NCBI GenBank assembly: GCA_018816925.1
Contig: JAHIUP010000043.1
Span: 1-26,875 of the forward strand
Reading direction: 5' to 3'
DNA: 26,875 bases
DNA from: Patescibacteria group bacterium
GTDB lineage: Bacteria > Patescibacteriota > Minisyncoccia > Minisyncoccales > UBA10102
Notes under the pieces: generated by a model
Told to the model about the DNA's origin: nothing
The model's database searches: none
Seen by the model: only the letters and a program-made list of their open reading frames with translations
Shown here: one piece after another, positions 1 to 7,671 of the stretch
Layout of the letters: each line of letters begins with the position of its first letter
Position numbering within the stretch: position 1 is the first letter of the stretch
Program-made: the position numbers and the translations under genes

Positions 1-1358
1 AGAAGCCGGAGGATCTTGCAGCCATATTAATCAACACTTACGGCATGACGCAAGCGAATCTTGATGCCGTATGCGACCGCACCCTTCCTTCCGCTGAAAA
101 AGCCGGGGTGTGGCTGGATGAAGGATTGACTGCTTTCTCAAATCCAATTGAAGCCCCTGACATTGATATAACCGGAATGAGTCTGGTTCCATTTGGAGAA
201 ACCGCACTCCCAAAACTTCCGACAGTACTATCAAAAGATGTGCGTCCTATTTTGATTCCTGCAAAAGCGAGAGAAACTATCACGGTAAAAGAATTATGGT
301 ATTGCCGTGGGGGGAACATCGTTTGGAAGGATTCGCAAGGTGTAGTATTGGAAACGATAGATACTAGAGACGGTTCTTGCGTAAGAGATGTGCAATTTAA
401 TGCTCCAAAAGACGATACGTATCAATTATCCTGCAGTGATCAATGCAACATGGATGTAGTGTCACACGGCGCTTCCTACCTGGTTAAGCCGGGAATGAAT
501 AAAAGATTGCTTGGCGCAGGCAGCATGTACTTCTATGTTCCGGAGGGCAGTGCAGGTCTTATTATAGGAGCTAAGCCATATGCAGACACCTATATAACAA
601 CAGTTAAGCTTTACGACGACACGGACTCCTTACAGCTTAATAAATCGTGTACCGGGGGAGGAGCATGCGAATGGGGAATGACAAATCCCTCTCCCGGAGT
701 CTGGAGAGTTGATTATGGAGGAACGTATGGCGGTGAGGGGACATATCTTTGGCTCCGCGGCGTGCCTCCATTAATGTGGCACGATCCCCAGTATCTCCTT
801 ATTCCATCTTCTTCTCCCCCTCCTTCCCTCCCTATTTCTTCTGGGGGCGGCTTTTCCCTTTTCTCTTTACCCAGACACTACCTCTTCCAAGACGAAGACA
901 ACACCTTGGAGGTGCAGGGAGCCAGCTTTGACACCGCAAAGACCTTTACCATTAAGTTTTTCCAAGCAGAAGTAGAGCAAAAGAGTATTTCAGTAATTCC
1001 TGCGGACTCCGCTACTCTCCGTACCACTCTCTCTGTTGCAGACCTCTCCTCTTTGTCTCCGGGCCTTTACGACATGGCAGTGGAGAGTACTTTAGACAGC
1101 ACTACTAAGACCTATTCCACCAAGATAGCCATAACCAAGAGAGGAGACCTCTGGAGCCAAGGAGCCACTGACTCTTCTTTGCAAAAGAGAGACGGCAAGG
1201 TAGATATCTACGACGTCTCAAGAATGCTCTCCAAGTGGGGAAGCACCCAAGCAACAGATCTCCAGGAGGCAGACATTAACGCAGGCCCCAACAACGTCTC
1301 TGCCAACAAGATAGACCTGTATGACGCCAACAAGATGATGGCGAATTGGACCGGGTAG
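1..1358 (+). CDS. Dockerin-terminated secreted protein (5' partial)
   Basis: The reading frame is open to the left window edge (frame starting at base 3), so the N-terminus lies outside; the first ATG inside is at 45. Numbered from that ATG, residues 1-260 are an unrecognised region with a Cys-containing stretch and Gly/Tyr/Trp-rich strands that look like a beta-sandwich. Residues 247-262 form a Ser/Pro/Gly linker, and 275-365 look like an Ig-like beta domain. The last 71 residues (367-437) are a type I dockerin: a first repeat with DGKVDIYDVSRMLSKWG (383-399) and a second with KIDLYDANKMMANW. Dockerins bind Ca2+ and dock onto cohesins, and three cohesin genes follow directly, so this is probably the client of that scaffold. 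No catalytic domain is visible in the part present; an enzyme domain may lie upstream. The dockerin call is firm, the function unknown. Confidence 0.82.
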   Translation, partial: KPEDLAAILINTYGMTQANLDAVCDRTLPSAEKAGVWLDEGLTAFSNPIEAPDIDITGMSLVPFGETALPKLPTVLSKDVRPILIPAKARETITVKELWYCRGGNIVWKDSQGVVLETIDTRDGSCVRDVQFNAPKDDTYQLSCSDQCNMDVVSHGASYLVKPGMNKRLLGAGSMYFYVPEGSAGLIIGAKPYADTYITTVKLYDDTDSLQLNKSCTGGGACEWGMTNPSPGVWRVDYGGTYGGEGTYLWLRGVPPLMWHDPQYLLIPSSSPPPSLPISSGGGFSLFSLPRHYLFQDEDNTLEVQGASFDTAKTFTIKFFQAEVEQKSISVIPADSATLRTTLSVADLSSLSPGLYDMAVESTLDSTTKTYSTKIAITKRGDLWSQGATDSSLQKRDGKVDIYDVSRMLSKWGSTQATDLQEADINAGPNNVSANKIDLYDANKMMANWTG

Positions 1359-1376
1359 CGTGCCACAGCGTATAAT
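1346..1376 (+). promoter_or_regulatory. Promoter of the first cohesin gene
   Basis: A perfect TATAAT -10 box lies at 1371-1376, with TTGGAC at 1346-1351 as a possible -35 (19-nt spacer, longer than ideal). The -10 box ends 8 nt before the ATG at 1385, so the transcript would start at or next to the start codon. The -35 candidate lies inside the last codons of the dockerin gene. Confidence 0.55.
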
Positions 1377-1384
1377 ATATACAT

Positions 1385-1981
1385 ATGAAATTCCTCTCTT
1401 TTCTTCTCCTTATAGTCGTAGGATTTTTCTTCTTCCTGGGAGCTAAAGCTCAAGAGCCGACTACTCGCCTGTACCTTGTTCCCGCAGAGACCACGATGGA
1501 TGTAGATGAGGAGCAAGTGGTTAAAGTAATACTTGAGACAGAGGAGTCAATCACTTCTTTAAAGGCATACCTTACCTTTGACCCTTCGGTGCTTGCGGTG
1601 GCAAGCATTGAGGCAGTAAAGGAAACATTTTCTTATTGGTGGGAGAGTGAGGATGGAGGAGGGATGGTGAAGCTCCAGGCCTCCGAGCCCTCTCCCGGAG
1701 TGAGCGGAACCACAGAGATTGCACGATTCACCATGAAGGGTATCAGAGAAGGCGCGTCTTCTCTTTCTTTCCACGATTCTTCCCTTGCTCTTTCCAAGAC
1801 AGATGAAAACCTGCTGGATGTGGAGCAGCTGTTTCTTGGATCTGTAACGATAGAAAGAGGACAGACACCAGGAATCTCTATTCTTCCAAGTGCCATTGTC
1901 GTGTTCTCCCTACTCACCCTCGTCTTTTTTGGTGCCTTTATTCTGTTCAAAGCGCGGTTTGCGAAAAAAGAAGGAATATAG
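1385..1981 (+). CDS. Membrane-anchored cohesin-domain protein
   Basis: This 198-residue protein has an N-terminal signal peptide (hydrophobic residues 4-20, likely cut near AKA-QE, residue 22). A single cohesin-like beta-sandwich follows at about 28-157, with the family-typical pattern of a hydrophobic strand, LKAYLTFDPSVL, then KLQASEPSPGVSG and a final strand. A transmembrane helix spans about 166-189, ending in the basic tail KARFAKKEG. The topology is therefore an extracellular cohesin tethered to the membrane, as in anchoring scaffoldins. A cohesin of this kind would capture a dockerin; dockerins are encoded by the gene before and the gene after. ATG 1385 has no Shine-Dalgarno sequence but sits 8 nt after a TATAAT, which suggests a leaderless mRNA. 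The next gene begins 15 nt downstream, so the two are probably co-transcribed. Binding specificity cannot be read from sequence. Confidence 0.82.
   Translation: MKFLSFLLLIVVGFFFFLGAKAQEPTTRLYLVPAETTMDVDEEQVVKVILETEESITSLKAYLTFDPSVLAVASIEAVKETFSYWWESEDGGGMVKLQASEPSPGVSGTTEIARFTMKGIREGASSLSFHDSSLALSKTDENLLDVEQLFLGSVTIERGQTPGISILPSAIVVFSLLTLVFFGAFILFKARFAKKEGI
1665..1709 (+). repeat. 45-nt segment duplicated in the next gene
   Basis: This segment recurs at 2367-2411 in the following cohesin gene with one C/T difference. It encodes VKLQASEPSPGVSG in both. The rest of the two cohesin domains is more diverged at nucleotide level, so this is a local patch of near identity inside paralogous domains. 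Confidence 0.85.
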
Positions 1982-1996
1982 TAAGGTGGGAGCATC

Positions 1997-3394
1997 GTGA
2001 AGCAAGGCGCTTTTCTCTACTGGTTTGGAATTGGAGCGGTGCTCCTTGGAATAGGGAGTGTGTTTTTTGTCGTCCAGCAAGGATACGGGGGACCTTTCTG
2101 GAGAGAATATCTTAGGCCTGTTCTTTTTCTCTCACAAGTAATTCCTGGGCCTAACGAGGCCGTACTTTACTCTTACCCTTCAAGCGGGAGTTTTCAGACA
2201 GGGCAGAATGTTGCGGTGGAGCTGCGCATGTCAGCTTCCACGAACGTCACCTCCCTCAAGGCCTATCTTACATTTGACCCCGCGGTGCTTCAGGGCTCTT
2301 CTATTAATCACTCTACCTCTGTCTTTACCACTTGGTGGGAGGAGACCTTTGATAACGCAACCGGCGTGGTGAAGCTCCAGGCCTCCGAGCCCTCTCCTGG
2401 AGTGAGCGGAAACAATCATCTTGTGGCGGTTATCAATTTTCAGGCGACCGGAGATGGCACAAGCCAGGTTGCTTACGACCTTAGTTCTCTTGCGCTTAAT
2501 TCAGCAGACCAGGATGTTTTGAATATTATGAGTTCAGAAGGCGGGAGTTTTCTAGTGGACGGAACCGCACCCTTTCGTTCCAACGCCTCTCCCACCGGAG
2601 AGCTTTCTTTGGGTACTACTTCCGCCACTCTTTCTCTTACTACCAATGAAGCGGCAACCTGTAGGTATGACACGAGCTCGGGAACGGCGTATGCCTCCAT
2701 GGCGACTACGTTCATTACTACCGGGAGTACCGCTCATTCCAGCGGAGTGACAGGGCTCGCGAATGGGAACACGTATTCTTACTATATGAAATGCCAGGAC
2801 ACTATAGGCAACGCGAATGCCACGGATCTTCTTGTAGAGTTTTCTGTTGCTTCTGCTCCCGGAAGCGAGGACACCTCACCGCCGGTCCGCTCAAATGCCT
2901 CTCCGGAAGGAATCTTGATCGCGGGTACGGATTCTGTAACTCTTTCCCTCACCACCGATGAGGCGGCAACCTGCAAATACGATACAGAGACCTCTACTCT
3001 CTACGACGCCATGGGCGCCGTCTTCTCTACTACGGGCGGTACTTCGCATTCCAGTCAGGCGGCTGGGCTTGCGAGCGGTACTTCCTACGCGTACGCGGTC
3101 CGGTGCGCAGACGCTTCGGGCAACAAAAATACCACTGATCTCTTAATTGAGTTTAGTGTTGCTTCTGCGGATGGCGGAGGCGGTGGTGGAGGAGGAGGTG
3201 GTGGAGGAGGCGGCGGCACCCCACTCCCTACCTACGCAAAAGGCGACTTGAATAAAGATGGAAAGGTGAACATTTTTGATTTAAGTATTCTTCTTTCCAA
3301 CTGGGGGAAGAATGTGTCCGCGTACGAATTGGGCGGAGACACTACCATTAATATATTTGACTTGAGCGTAATGCTTTCTAACTGGACTGGGTAG
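1997..3394 (+). CDS. Cohesin plus dockerin adaptor protein
   Basis: This is a 465-residue multidomain surface protein. Residues 8-27 are a hydrophobic N-terminal segment (signal peptide or signal anchor). A cohesin-like domain follows at about 55-188 (LKAYLTFDPAVL, then KLQASEPSPGVSG). Two tandem homologous beta modules lie at about 190-288 and 294-391; each has an RSNASP start, an EAATC-[RK]-YDT motif, a second Cys and a [TN]-x-TDLL-[VI]-EFSVAS end, so each could hold one disulphide. A run of 15 glycines (393-407) links to a C-terminal dockerin at 416-464. The first dockerin loop is canonical (DLNKDGKVNIFDLS); the second keeps INIFDLSVMLSNW but has lost most of its Ca2+-binding loop. Having both module types in one chain is typical of adaptor scaffoldins. 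The GTG start at 1997 follows AAGGTGGGAG with good spacing; the preceding gene ends 15 nt upstream. The domain reading is firm; the partners are inferred. Confidence 0.84.
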   Translation: MKQGAFLYWFGIGAVLLGIGSVFFVVQQGYGGPFWREYLRPVLFLSQVIPGPNEAVLYSYPSSGSFQTGQNVAVELRMSASTNVTSLKAYLTFDPAVLQGSSINHSTSVFTTWWEETFDNATGVVKLQASEPSPGVSGNNHLVAVINFQATGDGTSQVAYDLSSLALNSADQDVLNIMSSEGGSFLVDGTAPFRSNASPTGELSLGTTSATLSLTTNEAATCRYDTSSGTAYASMATTFITTGSTAHSSGVTGLANGNTYSYYMKCQDTIGNANATDLLVEFSVASAPGSEDTSPPVRSNASPEGILIAGTDSVTLSLTTDEAATCKYDTETSTLYDAMGAVFSTTGGTSHSSQAAGLASGTSYAYAVRCADASGNKNTTDLLIEFSVASADGGGGGGGGGGGGGGGTPLPTYAKGDLNKDGKVNIFDLSILLSNWGKNVSAYELGGDTTINIFDLSVMLSNWTG

Positions 3395-3400
3395 TGGGGG

Positions 3401-3429
3401 TTGTGCGCATTAGAAGGCCTTGGTATTAT
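3401..3429 (+). promoter_or_regulatory. Promoter of the second anchored cohesin gene
   Basis: TTGTGC (3401-3406) and TATTAT (3424-3429) are separated by 17 nt. They lie in the 59-nt gap after the adaptor gene. Transcription from here would give a leader of about 17 nt without an obvious Shine-Dalgarno sequence before ATG 3454. Confidence 0.5.
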
Positions 3430-3453
3430 AAGTGAACATACATTTAGATTTCT

Positions 3454-4242
3454 ATGCGTATTTTCTCTTTTTGTTTTTCTTCCCTGATTTTATTAGCTGT
3501 TTTTTTGGGTGTTGAAGCGCGGGAAGCTTATGCCCAGGACGCGGTACTACGGCTCCTTCCTGCCATTGAGACCCATAATGTAGGGGAGGTAGTATCTGTG
3601 ACGATTCAAGTGGATACGGGGGGAAATGGCGTAAACGCGGTTGCCGCGTATTTTTCTTACCCCTCTTTGCTTCTGGAGGCCTTGGAAATAGATAAGAAGG
3701 ATTCCGTAATGACACTCTTCGCGGAAGAGAAGTTCTTGAATGGAGAGGTAAGGATTTCAGGCGGAAAGCCAACTCCTGGATTTTCCGGCACGCACACAAT
3801 TGCTTCCGTGAAGTTTCGTGCTAAGGCAGGGGGAACTGCTTCTTTGCAATTCCAGGAGAACTCTGCGGTAGTGCGGGATTCAGACAACCAAGATATTATT
3901 AATCTTAGTCAATCTCAAGGGGCAACCTATACGATTACGGTTCAGCCCGTACCGGAGCCGACTCCAGAACCTTTGCCACAACCGGAACCAGAATCCCAGC
4001 CAGAGCCCGAACCAGAATCCCAGCCAGAGCCCGAACCAGAGCCCGAATCTGGAGTCCAACCAGAACAAGAACTAGAACCCCAGCCGCAGTCCCAGACAGA
4101 ATCTGAAGCAGAGCAAGAACAGGAGTCCGAACGGGAAAACAACCTTCTCTTTCTTGGCTGGCTTGTTTTCAACGGGGCTTTGGCGCTGGTAGTGCTTAGC
4201 GGAATTATTTGGATTTTTGCGCTTCGTCAGAAGACCCCTTGA
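3454..4242 (+). CDS. Membrane-anchored cohesin protein with Pro/Glu-rich stalk
   Basis: This is a 262-residue protein. The signal peptide has a hydrophobic core at 4-20 and likely cleavage after AYA (residue 27). The cohesin-like domain lies at about 30-163, with the same strand order as the two preceding cohesins but more diverged (VAAYFSYPSLLLEAL, then ISGGKPTPGFSG). A stalk from about 165 to 229 is made almost wholly of Pro, Glu, Gln and Ser, partly from a 24-nt tandem repeat. A transmembrane helix spans about 233-256 with a short cytoplasmic tail. The architecture is an extracellular cohesin held off the membrane on an extended, highly charged stalk, as in cell-surface anchoring proteins. 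It has its own promoter candidate. Its TGA stop lies inside the -35 box of the rpoB promoter. Confidence 0.83.
   Translation: MRIFSFCFSSLILLAVFLGVEAREAYAQDAVLRLLPAIETHNVGEVVSVTIQVDTGGNGVNAVAAYFSYPSLLLEALEIDKKDSVMTLFAEEKFLNGEVRISGGKPTPGFSGTHTIASVKFRAKAGGTASLQFQENSAVVRDSDNQDIINLSQSQGATYTITVQPVPEPTPEPLPQPEPESQPEPEPESQPEPEPEPESGVQPEQELEPQPQSQTESEAEQEQESERENNLLFLGWLVFNGALALVVLSGIIWIFALRQKTP
3988..4035 (+). repeat. Tandem 24-nt repeat in stalk-coding region
   Basis: Two perfect copies of a 24-nt unit starting CCAGAATCCCAG lie at 3988-4011 and 4012-4035, followed by a partial copy. Each encodes an eight-residue Pro/Glu/Ser/Gln unit. Such in-frame repeats can change stalk length by slippage. Confidence 0.85.
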
Positions 4243-4266
4243 CAGGATTTTCTACACGTATATAAT
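4239..4266 (+). promoter_or_regulatory. rpoBC promoter (consensus -35 and -10)
   Basis: TTGACA at 4239-4244 and TATAAT at 4261-4266 are both perfect sigma-70 consensus boxes, with a 16-nt spacer. The -35 box contains the TGA stop of the preceding cohesin gene. The expected start point is near 4273, giving a leader of about 120 nt before rpoB. Confidence 0.85.
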
Positions 4267-4365
4267 GGGGAGGAGTTGGTTTTTTGTTTCCATATTTCAT
4301 CTTTCTAACCCGTCCACCTTTTGAGTCCCGGGTTTTTACATAAGCAGAGTGCCGTCTAGGGTTTC

Positions 4366-4390
4366 TCCCTTCGAGGGTTTCGAGAAGGGA
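4366..4390 (+). promoter_or_regulatory. Leader hairpin covering the rpoB ribosome binding site
   Basis: TCCCTTC (4366-4372) is an exact complement of GAAGGGA (4384-4390), giving a 7-bp stem with an 11-nt loop. GAAGGGA is also the best Shine-Dalgarno sequence for the TTG codon at 4395. If it folds, this hairpin would hide the ribosome binding site. The pairing is seen; the regulatory role is inference. Confidence 0.45.
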
Positions 4391-4394
4391 ACTT

Positions 4395-7300
4395 TTGTTT
4401 GCCGCCCCATCTTTCCTCATGGCAACTTCCCTTCCCCTTAAACACTTTGGCAAGTCTGGCGTCCATCTGGACTTTCCCTACCTTCTTGCGGTCCAGCAGG
4501 ATACCTGGAATACTTTTTGGAAGCAGTACTTCAAGGAGCTTCTTGAGGAGCTTTCGCCTATACGTGATTATACGAAGAAGGAGTTTGAGCTATGGTTCAC
4601 GGATTTTAAACTCGGAGAGCCGAGCTATTCTTCTGATGTGGGAGCGAAAGAGAACGATGATTCTTTTGCGGCGCCCCTCCGCGTGCGTTGCCGGCTTCAT
4701 AATCTTAAGACCGGGGAGGTAAAAGAGCAGGAGATCTATCTTGCTGATTTTCCCCTCATGACCGAGCGCGGCACGTTTATCGTGAATGGGGTGGAGCGTG
4801 TCGCAATCTCCCAGCTCATCCGTTCTCCGGGTGCGTTTTTTACCGCCCAGAATGTGCGCCGAAAGCGCTTATTTGGAGCGAAGCTTATTCCCAACCGGGG
4901 TGCATGGCTTGAATTCGACACAGAATTCTCGGGAGTCCTCGTGGCACGCATCGACCGGAAGCGTAAGGCCCCTGTCTCCACTTTACTCCGGGCCTTTGGA
5001 TTAACCGAAGAGGATATCCGTAAGCAGTTGTGCGAGCAGGATACCGGGGAAATAAAGTGTGTTGAGGAGACCCTGCGAAAGGACACGGCAAAGACCCAGG
5101 AAGAGGCCCTCGTGGAAATCTACCAGCGTCTTCGGCCAGGGGATTACGTGACCCCGGAAAACGCAAAGGAGCTCATTTGGAACATGTTTTTCTCCTTTGA
5201 ACGTTATGACCTTTCCCGTGTGGGAAGGTGGAAGACCTGGCAGCGTCTGCCCGAACTCAAGCCAAAGACGGAGCGTGAGATTTCCCTGGAAGACCGCGTA
5301 CTCAAGACGGAGGACGTGATAGAAATTCTACGGGAGATTCTCCGGCTCAATAATACCCCGGGAGCCGAGCCCGACCAGATCGATCACCTTGGTAACCGGA
5401 GGGTGCGTTCGTTTGGAGAATTCCTCCAGAACCGTCTTCGAGTGGGTTTCATGCGCATGGAACGTATTGTGAAGGATCGCATGTCCACCCTGGACCCTGC
5501 GACCATTACCCCCGCACAGCTCGTGAATCCAAGACCGGTCATGGCAGTGATAAAGGAGTTCTACACATCCTCCCAGCTTACCCAGTTTATGGATAATGAG
5601 AACCCGTTAGCCGAACTTGAACATAAGCGCAGGGTGTCGGCCACGGGCCCCGGAGGGCTCACGAGGGAGCGCGCAGGGTTTGAGGTTCGGGATGTGCAAC
5701 CCTCCCACTATGGAAGGATTTGTCCCATTCAGACGCCCGAAGGTCCGAATATCGGACTGGTGGGGCACCTTGCCACGTATGCGAAGATAAACCCGTACGG
5801 ATTCGTGGAGACCCCCTACTTCAGAGTGAAGGACGGGAAGGTTACCGATGAGCTCGTTTCTTTTACCGCCTACGAGGAGGAGCAGTATGTAATCGCGCAT
5901 GCGGGTACGCCGCTTGATGAGCACAGACGCCTCATTCCCGAGAAGGTGGCGGTCCGTATGTATGGAGAGCCGGGGGTTGCTACTCGCAGTCAAGTGGAAT
6001 ACATTGATGTGTCTCCCGAGCAGGCAATCTCCGTTGCCACGGCCCTCATTCCTTTTCTGCGCCATGACGATGCGAACCGCGCCCTTATGGGTTCGAATAT
6101 GCAGCGCCAGGCGGTTCCTTTGATAAAGCCCCAGAGCCCGCTCGTGGGTACGGGACTGGAAGAGCAAGTGGCAAAGGATTCAGGGCTTACCGTGCTGGCC
6201 GCAGAAGACGGCGTAGTACAGGAGGCCGATGGCCAGCATGTGAGCGTTAAGGCACAGAACCCCAAGAGCAAGAACCCGAGCAGGAACTACGTCCTGAAGA
6301 CCTTTGTGCGCACGAACCAGTATACCTCTTTTCATCAGAGGCCCGTGGTTCATAAGGGCCAGAAGGTGAAGAAAGGAGAGGTATTGGCAGACGGCGGGGC
6401 GATTGACCAAGGCAGATTGGCTCTCGGAACAAACCTGCTTGTTGCATTCCTTCCCTGGAGGGGAGGGAACTATGAGGATGCCATCGTGTTGTCGGAGCGT
6501 CTCGTGAAAGAAGACGCGTACACTTCCATTCACATTGAGGATTTCAGTTGCGATGTGCGGGAGACCAAACTGGGTCCTGAAGTGACGACAGCAGACATTC
6601 CTAACGTGGGAGAAGAGAAGCTTAAGGACCTCGACGAGGAGGGAATCGTGCGCATTGGCGCCGAGGTGGGGCCCAACGACATTCTCGTGGGTAAGATTTC
6701 CCCTAAGGGAGAAGCGGAGCTCACTTCCGAGGAGCGCCTCCTGCGAGCAATTTTCGGTGAAAAAGCAAGGGACGTGAAGGATACCTCTCTCTTGATGCCC
6801 CACGGCAAGCGCGGACGCGTGGTGTCGGTGCGTGTGTTCTTAAGGAGCGAGGGCCATAGGCTGGAGCCCGGGATTATCAAGCGTATTCATGTGGAGGTGG
6901 CGGAGATTCGCAAGATTCAGCCGGGCGATAAATTGGCAGGGCGCCACGGGAATAAGGGAGTGGTATCTTTGGTGCTCCCCGAGGAGGAAATGCCTTTCAT
7001 GGAAGATGGTACTCCCGTGGATGTGGTGCTGAATCCTTTGGGGGTGGCTTCCCGTATGAATATTGGACAGATTCTGGAAACGCATCTGGGCTGGGCCGCA
7101 AAGAAGCTTGGGTATATGGCGGTCTCTCCTGGATTGGCAGGGGCCACGGAAGAGGAGATACGGACGGAACTCGTGAAGGCGGGTCTTCCTTCGGACGGCA
7201 AGGTCCAGCTGTTCGACGGAAAAGATGGAGAGCCCTTCCCCCAGAATGTGACGGTAGGGTACATCTATATGATGAAGCTCATCCATATGGTGGCGGACAA

Positions 7301-7670
7301 AATCCATATGCGCTCCATAGGCCCCTACTCCTTAATTACCCAGCAGCCCCTTGGAGGGAAAGCGCAATTTGGAGGCCAGAGGTTTGGAGAAATGGAGGTA
7401 TGGGCGTTGGAGGGGTATGGAGCCGCGCATACGCTTCAGGAGATGCTTACGATAAAATCCGATGACGTGCCGGGAAGGGCAAGCGCGTATGAGTCAATTC
7501 TTCGCGGTCAGCCCATTCAGACCCCTAACCTTCCCGCCTCCTTCAACCTTTTGCTCAATGAGCTTCGTTCCCTGGCGCTCAACGTGGAGGTAAAGGGAAA
7601 GGTAGAAGGGGAAATTCGCAAGGCCGGCAGTGAGCTTTTAAAGAAAGAGGAACGAGAACAATCTTCCTAA
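4395..7670 (+). CDS. rpoB: DNA-directed RNA polymerase subunit beta
   Basis: RpoB is the beta subunit of the core RNA polymerase and forms the catalytic cleft with RpoC. The length (1091 residues) is that of a compact bacterial beta without large lineage insertions. Visible landmarks are the lobe region IRSPGAFF (about 146-153); the rifampicin pocket at 391-417 (SSQLTQFMD...HKRRVSAT), followed by GPGGLTRERAGFEVRD and the TPEGPNIGL motif; and GDKLAGRHGNKG at 844-855, whose lysines contact the active site. The start is uncertain. TTG 4395 has AAGGGA 4 nt upstream, whereas ATG 4419 (MATSLPLKHF) has no ribosome binding site but gives an equally normal N-terminus. The gene has its own strong promoter and is not preceded by rplJL. 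rpoC follows after a single base. Confidence 0.98.
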   Translation: MFAAPSFLMATSLPLKHFGKSGVHLDFPYLLAVQQDTWNTFWKQYFKELLEELSPIRDYTKKEFELWFTDFKLGEPSYSSDVGAKENDDSFAAPLRVRCRLHNLKTGEVKEQEIYLADFPLMTERGTFIVNGVERVAISQLIRSPGAFFTAQNVRRKRLFGAKLIPNRGAWLEFDTEFSGVLVARIDRKRKAPVSTLLRAFGLTEEDIRKQLCEQDTGEIKCVEETLRKDTAKTQEEALVEIYQRLRPGDYVTPENAKELIWNMFFSFERYDLSRVGRWKTWQRLPELKPKTEREISLEDRVLKTEDVIEILREILRLNNTPGAEPDQIDHLGNRRVRSFGEFLQNRLRVGFMRMERIVKDRMSTLDPATITPAQLVNPRPVMAVIKEFYTSSQLTQFMDNENPLAELEHKRRVSATGPGGLTRERAGFEVRDVQPSHYGRICPIQTPEGPNIGLVGHLATYAKINPYGFVETPYFRVKDGKVTDELVSFTAYEEEQYVIAHAGTPLDEHRRLIPEKVAVRMYGEPGVATRSQVEYIDVSPEQAISVATALIPFLRHDDANRALMGSNMQRQAVPLIKPQSPLVGTGLEEQVAKDSGLTVLAAEDGVVQEADGQHVSVKAQNPKSKNPSRNYVLKTFVRTNQYTSFHQRPVVHKGQKVKKGEVLADGGAIDQGRLALGTNLLVAFLPWRGGNYEDAIVLSERLVKEDAYTSIHIEDFSCDVRETKLGPEVTTADIPNVGEEKLKDLDEEGIVRIGAEVGPNDILVGKISPKGEAELTSEERLLRAIFGEKARDVKDTSLLMPHGKRGRVVSVRVFLRSEGHRLEPGIIKRIHVEVAEIRKIQPGDKLAGRHGNKGVVSLVLPEEEMPFMEDGTPVDVVLNPLGVASRMNIGQILETHLGWAAKKLGYMAVSPGLAGATEEEIRTELVKAGLPSDGKVQLFDGKDGEPFPQNVTVGYIYMMKLIHMVADKIHMRSIGPYSLITQQPLGGKAQFGGQRFGEMEVWALEGYGAAHTLQEMLTIKSDDVPGRASAYESILRGQPIQTPNLPASFNLLLNELRSLALNVEVKGKVEGEIRKAGSELLKKEEREQSS

Positions 7671-7671
7671 T

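Noticed and set aside
2564..3169. The two homologous beta modules as an assembly duplication
   Set aside because: The copies are clearly diverged at nucleotide level, so they are true tandem domains.
1385..4242. Cohesin as the chromosomal SMC/kleisin complex
   Set aside because: These are short secreted beta-sandwich domains beside dockerins, not SMC or kleisin proteins.
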